This document shows positions 52,601-61,100 of a stretch of 64,000 nt of DNA, one piece after another; the first letter of the stretch is position 1, and each line of letters begins with the position of its first letter. The notes beneath the pieces were generated by a model. It was not told where the DNA came from. It made no database searches and saw only the letters and a list, made by a program, of their open reading frames with translations. The position numbers and the translations under genes were made by a program. Origin of the DNA: Phoebastria nigripes (Eukaryota > Chordata > Aves > Procellariiformes > Diomedeidae); assembly GCA_035582835.1 (NCBI GenBank), contig JAYKAV010001267.1:226621-290620 (forward strand). The letters are read 5' to 3'.

Positions 52601-55600
52601 AGGTTTGAAATAAAATGGTAGAAAATGTTCTATGGCTGAAGTAAATTTAAAAAAAAAAAAAATTGAAATATTTTTATCGCCTTTTGCCTACCAGCTTTAT
52701 TAGGGTCAGTATCTCACAGAAGGAGCATGCTGTACAGTGTATGAAACTATAGTATGCTTTTTTTGTAACTAACTGCAATGATTTGTCTGACTGCTCCTTA
52801 ATCTGAATAATAGTCAATAGTAAGAAACTACATTTCAGCTAAAAAACAAAACAAAAATTAAAACTTACTTTTTAAATTCCTGGGTCTAGAGACAGAGGAA
52901 GAAGACTATTTTTAGTGTCCATTTGTAGTTGCTTTCTTAGAATTGTTAATTTTCTGTGTACTTGAGTGCTTGTTCTTCTTCAGAGGACAGTAAAGATATT
53001 CTTAACATAAAAGAAAATTGAAAATTCTTAGAATGTCCAGTAAAATGCATCTGAAGTTATTTATTGTTACTTTATCATTGCAAATTAGAGGCACTGTAAA
53101 ACACATATTGGCTAACTCCATCACATAGCTTGTTCCATAGATGCTTTCTCAGTGCAAAACTTTGGAGAATCCTGAGTGCATTTGTAAGGTTCAAAGCTTT
53201 TTACTGCAGCAGATTTGCTTAGGTGGGTGACTTTGGAAAAAGTTATTTATATGCATTGGACATGCATGTGTTGTGGAGGAAACTGGTGGAAACCTTCCCT
53301 TAAGTTGCCCCAGTTGAAGATTTCCTGCAGTTTTCCCACTGGGAAGATGCCCTATTCTTCCACTGAGACCACATACTGGAGAAGTAGATCCCCACATTGT
53401 GCCTCTCCCACTTACTCCCTTCCCAATAAGTCCTTTCCAGCAATTTTTGTATTCCTCTTGCCATTTTGTGGTGTGTCACTAATGCATCAAATCTAACTCC
53501 AAAGTACTGCAAAAAAATTAATAGGATATTCAGATGAGAAAAAGGAATAGCAACTCTTAGTAACTTGGTAACTCTAAGAAATAGTGACATAAAAATGAAA
53601 TCGATTGATAGTTCTTGATAATCAGTTTGTAGAATTCAGTCCCCAAACTATTACATATTGTTGGGTGAAGTGTTTCTCTTTGCAGCCTGTCAGTTGTATT
53701 AGGTGTCCTTTTGCAAATGAATGGAAATAATTTCTTTAAACAGCTAAATTTGGGATAAATAACCAACCATAACGATATTCCTTGTATAGTAAAATATCAT
53801 GCCTCCCTGTGATCCGCAGAGCTATTAAACTTTTCCAACAGTTTAAGAACTGTTAGAACTGGAGCGGATTGAGTTTCTGAAATTCTTAGTGGCTAAGCAA
53901 CGTTTCATGCCTAGCTGATGGTCATTAACCAGCTCTGTTTTACTTGGTAACAGAAATTCTAAGCCTTTGAAGATCAGTGCACTCTCTTCAGCAATTAACT
54001 TTGTTCACCTTAGCTATGAACCTTAATATCAAAGTGCTTCTTTGCTGTTTTTGTAACTGAGTAAGTGCCTTTATACTTCACTTATCCCAGTTTCTGCACT
54101 TTCACATGACTGACCTAATTAAAAACCAGACAGCTCAATAATTCTACCATAAGCTAGTAATAATGAAACTGTGGGAGTCCTTGAAGCCCTTTATCATTCA
54201 AATACACAGTGGTTTCATGAATAAAGTGGATGACTAAGTATTAACTTATAGAAGTAAGAGAGATTATTAGCAGTGGAAGACACATTTGAACTTGCTGAAA
54301 GGATGGCTTTTGTCTCTAGAAAGACCTACTCTCAGTAATAATTACACTAGGTCTTCATTTTATCCCAGCATTCTCTTCTTGTTCACGCTTTCAGTGACTG
54401 AATAGCTTGCTATTGCTTGTTAATCCCTACAGGAATGTGGCTTTGGATATGGGGAGGATGCACAGTGCATGACATGCAGGCCAAACAGATTCAAGGAAGA
54501 CTGGGGCTTTCAGAAGTGCAAGCCTTGTCTGGATTGTGCATTAGTTAACCGGTTTCAGAAGGCCAACTGTTCTGCCACCAGCAATGCACTATGTGGAGAC
54601 TGTTTACCAGGGTAAGTCCATTTCTGAAGATGAGACTTGAACAAATTCAAAACTAATTTGCATTAACATTTGCTTGTTCATGTTTTCAGGGTAAATGTTT
54701 GTATCCTTTATGTGTGTATGAAGGTCCTAGGTTCTAATCTTGGCCTTGCCAATAATTTACTGTATGATCTGAGTACAAAATTTCAGAATTGCAGTCTTAA
54801 TTATTTCATCTATAAAAATGGTTTGATAATTACCTACCTGATCTATGAGAGTACTGTCTACGCAGCGCCTGAGAAAAATACTTCAAAACATTGACTGTTA
54901 CTGGTGACTTACTTCATTGTTATAAAGAATTAAACATTTGGAAACATACACAGTAACCTTCTTGAAGACTGATCACATTATTTGCTTGCTTTTTTTCCCC
55001 TCCTTAGGTCAACGCCTAATAATTCTCATACACATATATTTTTAGGTCAAAAGTAGTGGCTGTGGTTTATGCTCCTGAATTTCCTTCATCACGTTGGTAA
55101 ATTCATAGAGCATGATCCTAGCTGAGAATCATAAATGGATCTGAAAGAATTGTTTTGAAACAAATTATAAAAGTGTGGAGACTCACGGAAACTGCTGTTA
55201 TAAATCAAGATCTGTGCTTAGTTTGTTGTCCAGTCATCCCAGATCTCTGTTGCTAATCTTCTCTGTTTGTAGTATTAAGTGTTAAGATCTCCAAAAGGCT
55301 ATTCTTTATATTGTGGCCAAGTTCCACTATTAGAAATACCTGTCATGAATTTGTTAAAAGGTGTTTCTGATGCTTTTTTGAATTATGGATTGGTAGTTTA
55401 ATTGATAGGAGTAGGTTATGAGAACTGATCTGCAGTTGTAACAGCCTTTGTATTTTCAGGGTATATATTTCAGAGATGCTTAAAAGTTCATACATTTGTT
55501 TCCTATGTATTTCTCAGCCATTTCATTTTATTTATTTTTGTATACTTTTTTTTTATAATACCAGCTATCAAATACCTGAACACTGTTGAAGCTCCTGCAG

Positions 55601-56862
55601 TTATTTCTCTCAAGCCAGAAGTGAGGTCTTTTCATTTAAAAACACTTAGTAAAGCTTTGGTAACTAATGTTAGTTTAAGTCACGGTATAAGAAGGTGCAG
55701 CCCCAGGTGTTAGATGTTACTCACAACCACTTTTGATACTACCTGCAGCAACATAGTGGACTGATTTATGCTCTTATTGCATATTAATATATATGTATTG
55801 TAGGGCTTATTTGGCTGTCAGCAGGGAGAAAATTTTCTTCTTGCGGTGTAAACAATGTAAGCTAAATTTTGGAAGATGAGAAAGGAACAAAAAAGAAGCC
55901 AGAATATAACATGAATTAAGGGTAAATCTAAACTGGGGGACCTGGGAATGCTTCTTAGTATTCTGGTCTAGAATGTATTCTAGATACGTGTGTTGAGTAT
56001 GTGTTAAAATGAGAGCTGTTGCCACAACCTGCTTTTACTGGCAGCAAAAACATGAGGAGGGAGGGAGTTGTGGGTAGGGGAGTCACAGATCATCTGGTCT
56101 GGGTGTTTTGGGGAACAGAACTGTAGAATATGCCACCACTCATACCTGTCCATCAGTTTAGATGCTGCCTAAGTGAATGGAGGATTAGCTAGCCAAATCA
56201 AATGGTTTAGCTAATGTTTTACCTCTCGGCAATCATGTTTATTTCTGTTTTGGATGGGTTTCCAACATGCCATTCCCTATTGTTCAGCTTCAAAACACTA
56301 CAGTGAGCATGTCAGCTAAAACCAAATATTAACACATTTCATTCAGAGTAAATGATCACAGTGGCCCCTTCAGTCTTACAGCCTATGAATCTGTTTCTGT
56401 TCACATTGTTAAAGCATGAGTTTCTTGAGCAGTTGGAAAGCTGTTTGCTTTAGCTGATACAGTCTTCATACTTTAATGGCATTTACAGTGTTAGTAATTT
56501 AACATCAGTAGAGTTAGTACGTTTTATTTAATGTGCCACTAGCACTACAGAAAACACTTAATTCACGTACTCATCTTGAACAGACCACAGCTATTGATTC
56601 TAGCTTAGTACTAATGACTGGTTGAAACACAGACAGACCTACTTGATTAGGGAGCTGTTGTAGATAAGTTCTTTAGAGGATGTCATACTCTCATACAAAT
56701 TTGAAATATAACACTCTGAAGTTCTGTTTTTTCATTTGGTACTACTCCTGTTCCCTGGTTTAGGAATATAGGCTTATGCGGTAAGTCAGCTCTTCAAACA
56801 TAAACTCAATAGTAAAGTTCTTGAGGGGTCTTTAGAATAAAATGTCTCCTTGGGTATGACAG

Positions 56863-56940
<78 letters not shown>

Positions 56941-58150
56941 CTTCTTCTTCTTCTTTAATGTTTTTGCATTAATTTCTTTAGGAATGAGTAGCTGGCTGGT
57001 TAGTTTGCTTTAGAGTTTTTTTACTTTATTGTTCACCTGTTACTGCTTGTGGCCTCCCATTGCTATTACTTATCTAAACCATCTGACTGATACTTCTGTT
57101 TGCAATACCCATTTTTTCATACCTTGAAATGCTTGCTATCTAGAATTTTTAAAGTATACGTTTAAGAATATGAAAACAAAGTGGAGAATTGGATAATGTA
57201 GGTTGGGACTCATGGTCGCTTCGTTAGTTTGCATTCACAGTCCATGCACGTTGTGATTTTGGTTGGTAGTGAAGATCTTCCTGGAGGTAGTGAAGATCTT
57301 CCTGGAGGTAGTGAAGATCTTCCTGGAGGAGAAAGAAGAATCAGAGCACGATTGTTGGTTCGTTAAAATATAGTTCTGAAAAGCCATTTTTGCTGTTTTG
57401 CTGTTCTACAAAACAATCAGGATAATCTTGTTTTCTGAAGATTTTGTCACATGGCATGTTAAAACTTTTTGGGGGGGGATGCCCTTCTGTACAAGTACAT
57501 AAATGAACCAATTTATGAGTGATTTTTGGTTCTCTGAGCTAGAGGATATCTTAGGGGTTTTAACTAGAAAGCATTGATGTCTGGTCCATTATATACTGTT
57601 AGTGGTGATAATTACCTTGTAATATCTTGTTTCTTTTAGGAGAGTTATGTAGATTAATCAGTTCACTTTTATTTTTTAAATGTGTAAATAAGCTTGCATA
57701 ATGTAAGTTCATCATACTTGTCTTGTATGTTGTGATCTATGTGGAAAACAGGATATTGATTTCTGTCTGAAATCTCCAGAATTGTTTATTTCTTATGTGA
57801 ATATAAGATTATAGTGACGATGCCTTTGGACTAACGGATTTAGAATTTTTCCTCAATTTACTTTAGATCTACTGCTGTACTATTAATTANTATCTAATGT
57901 ACTTTTGTTTACTTTTATTTTCTTCTATTTCCTGATAGTTTGCATTGGGACACAGATTGACAAAAGTTTGCAGTTATAGAGGATTTTGTTAAAACACCTG
58001 ACTAATTTTGTGAGGAAAAATAACTGATTTTGATTAACTGTTTTTTCATTCCTTTATCTTCTAGATTTTATAGGAAGACTAAGCTTGGAGGCTTTCAAGA
58101 CATGGAGTGTGTTCCTTGTGGTGATCCTCCTCCTCCCTATGAGCCTCACT
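42126..58150 (+). CDS. TNFRSF19: TNF receptor superfamily member 19 (TROY), N-terminal half, 4 exons
   Basis: Joined exons 42,126-42,191, 43,633-43,743, 54,433-54,611 and 58,065-58,150 read 147 codons plus one base without a stop. The protein begins with a signal peptide (hydrophobic core at about residues 14-27) and then carries the TROY cysteine-rich region. CRD1 has Cys 33, 45, 48, 51, 61 and 71. CRD2 has Cys 74, 88, 91, 94, 105 and 113. Further Cys 116, 134 and 137 follow. A PPPPYEPH stretch leads toward the stalk. There is one N-glycosylation sequon, NCS at 104-106. The segments DCREQEFRD, QCGPGMELSK, DWGFQKCKPCLDC, NRFQKANCSATS and FQDMECVPCGDPPPPYEPH match vertebrate TROY closely. TROY is a plasma-membrane orphan receptor related to EDAR and EDA2R. 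It signals through TRAFs to JNK and NF-kB, can replace p75 in the Nogo receptor/LINGO1 complex, and is a Wnt target and stem-cell marker. The transmembrane and cytoplasmic exons are outside the window, so the gene is partial at the right edge. Confidence 0.95.
42192..43632 (+). other. TNFRSF19: TNFRSF19 intron 2
   Basis: This is a 1.4-kb AT-rich intron. It contains a short (TA)n at about 42,558-42,571 and ends in a very long T-run (43,594-43,629) before the acceptor. Confidence 0.85.
43594..43629. repeat. TNFRSF19: Poly-T tract forming the splice acceptor
   Basis: About 36 bases are all T except an N at 43,622. They are followed by AAG and the coding exon. The tract serves as the polypyrimidine tract. 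Its length is likely variable between individuals and uncertain in this assembly. Confidence 0.85.
43633..43743 (+). CDS. TNFRSF19: TNFRSF19 exon: end of signal peptide and start of CRD1
   Basis: The exon has 111 bases, 37 codons, phase 0 at both ends. It encodes residues 23-59, from the last part of the signal peptide (LSRVIC, cleavage probably near Cys28) through Cys 33, 45, 48 and 51 of the first cysteine-rich domain to MELSK. The acceptor is TTTTTTTAAG and the donor is AAG|GTAAGC. The acceptor pyrimidine tract is an almost pure T-run holding an N at 43,622. Confidence 0.93.
44355..44420 (+). mobile_element. tRNA-derived SINE head (relic)
   Basis: TAGCTCAGTGG (44,362-44,372) is a perfect pol III A-box word. 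GATTCAAGT (44,399-44,407) is a near B-box. Between them lies GTTGGAGCACT, as in tRNA D-arms. The acceptor-stem halves do not pair and the A-to-B spacing is short, so it is not a functional tRNA. The likely source is an old amniote tRNA-derived SINE, possibly MIR-related. The downstream body is not clearly recognisable. Confidence 0.5.
47610..47660. repeat. Palindromic TG/TA/CA microsatellite
   Basis: A 14-bp perfect inverted repeat (arms 47,610-47,623 and 47,628-47,641, 4-base loop ATAC) is followed directly by a second perfect 18-bp palindrome centred on CATG (47,634-47,651), then more TG units with an N at 47,656. Alternating purine-pyrimidine DNA of this type can adopt Z-DNA or cruciform structure. 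Confidence 0.85.
47865..48180 (+). mobile_element. CR1 LINE 3' end
   Basis: This is a 5'-truncated CR1 copy of about 315 bp. Recognisable words in order are 'aggatggaggctct', 'ggacaagacaaggggcaatg', 'agaaattttttacagtgaga', 'cactggaacaacctcccc', 'gtggtagagtctgcatcac', 'ggttccttctgacctgg' and two TTCTATGA units (48,163-48,178). It is more diverged than the copy at 24,841 and encodes nothing intact. It lies in the sense orientation within a TNFRSF19 intron. Confidence 0.9.
54433..54611 (+). CDS. TNFRSF19: TNFRSF19 exon: end of CRD1 and CRD2
   Basis: The exon has 179 bases, starting in phase 0 and ending with two bases of a glycine codon. It encodes residues 60-118: ECGFGYGEDAQC closes CRD1, and Cys 74 to Cys 113 form CRD2 with the typical CxxCxxC spacing (88, 91, 94). 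The NCS glycosylation sequon at 104-106 is here. The acceptor is CCCTACAG and the donor is AGG|GTAAGT, both strong. This is the most clearly conserved exon in the window. Confidence 0.96.
54715..54900 (+). mobile_element. MIR-like SINE relic
   Basis: The plus strand has 'ctaggttctaatcttggcct', 'ttgccaataatttactgtat', 'ttatttcatctataaaaatg' and 'gataattacctacctgatct'. This follows the MIR order 'gggttcgaatcccggctctgccacttactagctgtgt ... cctcatctgtaaaatgggg ... aatagtacctacctcatag' over most of its length. It is the clearest MIR-type copy in the window. Confidence 0.75.
56867..56956. repeat. 74-base poly-T followed by (CTT)n
   Basis: An uninterrupted run of T from 56,867 to 56,940 is followed by five CTT units and TTT. 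On the minus strand it reads as (AAG)n followed by a long A-run. It may be an expanded homopolymer, the poly-A tail of a minus-strand retroposition, or an assembly over-extension. Confidence 0.85.
57265..57327. repeat. Three perfect copies of a 21-bp tandem repeat
   Basis: Units at 57,265-57,285, 57,286-57,306 and 57,307-57,327 are identical. Each begins GGTAGT, contains the perfect 10-bp palindrome GAAGATCTTC and ends CTGGA. The flanks differ at once, so this is a young minisatellite-like expansion inside intron 4. Confidence 0.95.
58065..58150 (+). CDS. TNFRSF19: TNFRSF19 exon: last cysteines of the ectodomain
   Basis: The exon has 86 bases. Its first base completes the split glycine codon (residue 119), then 28 codons follow, and one base (T) remains at the donor CACT|GTAAGT, phase 1. 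It encodes residues 120-147, FYRKTK to PPPPYEPH, with Cys 134 and Cys 137. In TROY the next residue is a cysteine, which fits a T followed by GY in the following exon. That exon, with the transmembrane helix, is not found before position 64,000. Confidence 0.95.
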
Positions 58151-61100
58151 GTAAGTGCTCTTTTTCTCCTGTTGGAGTGGGATTAACTTTTTTGCTTTAG
58201 AATGTTTTCTGTTTTAACTTGAAACCTTGGCGATAAATGACAGTCACAGTTATGAAGAATTCTTTTAAAGGCTCATTTTCTTGTTAGTAAATGATTTTGT
58301 TAGTACACTTCAGCAGGTCCAGCACTATCATTGCAAAGTTCCCTCATATGACCAGTCACTTGAGGATAAACATTCCTGTCATACCACGTGATTAGGGAGT
58401 CTTGAGTCTGCTTCTGATGTTGTCATATTAATTTTCATTTCTTTTTTGTGTTAATGCCAAAAGAAAGGCAGCCTTCCTAGACCCTCTGCCTACTGTCAGG
58501 TAGGCCTCAGTGAGTATGAATTCTTTCCTGACACCCAAGAGGGGTAATTTGTTGATAACTTTAAAAATAACTTTTGTACTAAGGTGACAGTGAGCAAGAA
58601 CAATATAGATAAATATCTTTATAGTACTATATACATTAAGAAGGAAATGAATAATCAGTTTCTCTATTTGTTTTTGGCCAATGAGAGGATTAGAATCTCT
58701 TTAAAAGGAGAGAACCTCTTTATTCTGCAACAGAAGCCTTTTTACTACTTCTTCCAAGACTACTAATGGTCTACATCCCATCAAGTTTTTAATTCAATAA
58801 AAGGAGTGAATTATTCTTGTTGCATTTATTGCTGTCTACTTTATAATATGAAAAATAAAATTGATTCAACATAATCTTGTGGAAAACCTTGGGTTTACTT
58901 GTTTGTTTATGTAACTGTGAAGTTATGTTTTGGGAGTTTTTTTCCCCTATTCCAAACAGAAAAAATGATTTACAGAAAGAATGAATTGTCAAGTTTCTGA
59001 AATGCTTCATGCTACTTTAATAAGGACACACTGTTTCTTATAAACATTCTTTCTTTTTTAATGGTGCTAAATTTAAATATAACCAAGTATATGCTATTGT
59101 GCATTAAAATTATACTTTTAAATAGTCTTCTACTGTATTAAATTTAATGAAATAAGGATTCTTCAGCATTTCATATATTGCTTAGACAGTCGTTTTTCAA
59201 ATGAGCCAAACTTCCTTGTTTTGTTTCCATTCTAGTTTTAGTGCCCTTTGGGGAGTAAACTTACAAAACCAGATTCTCAGACAGTATCTGTAATAGCAAA
59301 AGTTTTTTATAAATGTGGCTTCCTGTGCATTTCTCTTATGGTTTGAGAGAATTTAATTATATACCTCTGAATCAGAATAATTTAATTTTTATTAAAGATT
59401 GCAACATTGAAAACTAGTAAATCAGATTTCTATAAAAAGAATAAGTCAAATAAGTTACAATGTTTGCAGCAGTAACTCCTACCCATGTATAATGTAAGCC
59501 TAGAAAGTAAATTCAAAAATTTTCAACTATTTTTATAGTGCAGACAACATAATATCTTAAAAGTGTTTAGAGAAAGTATGTTCTTCATAACAAACACTAT
59601 GGGTTTTGATGCCAAAAATGAAATGCTGATCTTGACTTACTGGAGCAAATCACTTCAAATTCAATGAGTTGCAGAAGGTATTTCTAGACAGAGTTTGAAC
59701 CCAAACAGGTAATTTCATATGTACATTTATTTTAATCCCCCAATTGATCAAATTAGGTATTATCCCGTTCATTTGTTTTTAGTCTCTTTTTATCACAAAA
59801 AAAAGTTAGTGAAATTTGAAGTGCAACAGTATTACTCTGATCTAGGATCTCTAACTCATAAATTCATTTTATGCAATTTTTATTCTTTTCTTGTTTGTTC
59901 CCTTCTTCTAAGAAAGCATGCTATTCAAACATGAATTCTGCTCTCTGGTGCAATTGAAGACAGGGAAGAAGAAGAAATTACCTCCCTTATCTTTCCACTT
60001 TGACTGTAGTTAGTGACTCATATGCGTATTTCCATCTTTTCCAAAATCACTTTTTTTTTTTTTTTTTTAAGATGGTGAAAGAATGGTTACCACGTCTTCT
60101 GAAATAACTCAGAATTGTTTAGTTTACAGTGATTTGGCTTTTGTAATTGAGCCTAAGCTTGGATCCTAAATTGAACCGTTAGGGAGCTACTACTAATTTT
60201 AAGTGAGCAACAGACAACCTCATGGAGAAGAGCATTTTCTCTGGCACAAGCTGCAATGGTAAATCCAGATTAGAGACTTCTTTGTTCCTTAATCTCATGG
60301 CTGTGACAAAGCCTTTGACTAAATAACAGAAGTGTTAACAATTGCTTGTTTTTCATATTTCTGGTGGTAAGTTGTGAGAATTGGCAGGTATTTCCAGTTT
60401 TTACAGAAGCAATACTAAAAAGTTTGAAATCATTAAAATGCTCTTTATTTACATACTAACCAACCATTGAAATCTTAACTAACGGAAATCCTACCATGAA
60501 GTACGATTACCATATGTCACTGTGGTTTTCAGAAGGCTTTTGTTCAGAATTTGTATATTGGTTCTTCAGGTCTCTAACATAAGCTGTCTCAGTTTAGAAG
60601 AGTATACATGCCTGCATCAGAGAAGCCTAGGAAGCTATTCCTACAGTAGTAGGTAAATGAACTGAAATCTGTTTAAGTTTTACTTAACATCAAATAGGTG
60701 GAAATATCTCAGTTTTAAGACTAAGTCAAAAACATGATTCTAAAAGGAAGTATAAATAACGGTGTATGAAAGCAAGCTTTTTCCACCTAAAGAATATATT
60801 TTGATAGTTAAGATGTTTAGGACGGCATTACTTGAAGTTAAATGGAGACAGACCACTAGGTGCATGGAGCAAGTTCTCAATGATCAGAGGACTGAGTTCT
60901 AATTCTCTGCCTTTCTTATCCTTCTTTCTTTCCACTGTGAAACAGAAAGTCAAATATTAGTGCAGCTAACTCTTATATTACAGATGAAAAGGAAAAGTTT
61001 AGATGTCCTGTTTCAATGAATTAATTGTCCTGTGAGATGCGTGGCAATCTTTTGTTTGCTTAAGAACATTACCATAAGGGCACAAAGGCTCACAGCCCCC

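Larger units (their letters stand above)
43744..54432 (+). other. TNFRSF19: TNFRSF19 intron 3
   Basis: This is a 10.7-kb intron between the first and second CRD exons. It contains a tRNA-like SINE head (about 44,355), a palindromic TG/TA/CA microsatellite (47,610-47,660), a CR1 3' end (47,865-48,180), A and T runs (about 48,675 and 49,287-49,350) and isolated N bases at 46,321, 47,532, 47,656, 48,849, 48,858, 49,777 and 50,275. No further coding exon is visible. The acceptor is CCCTACAG. Confidence 0.85.
54612..58064 (+). other. TNFRSF19: TNFRSF19 intron 4
   Basis: This is a 3.5-kb intron with a MIR-like SINE just after the donor, a 74-base poly-T followed by CTT units (56,867-56,956) and a three-copy 21-bp tandem repeat (57,265-57,327). 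It has one N at 57,890. Confidence 0.88.

Noticed and set aside
57265..57327. A CRISPR-like repeat array
   Set aside because: The 21-bp units are directly adjacent with no spacers, in a vertebrate intron. It is a tandem repeat.
60180..61000. A further TNFRSF19 exon in the last 6 kb
   Set aside because: I found no acceptor followed by a phase-1 frame with cysteine and a transmembrane segment. The next exon must be beyond 64,000.
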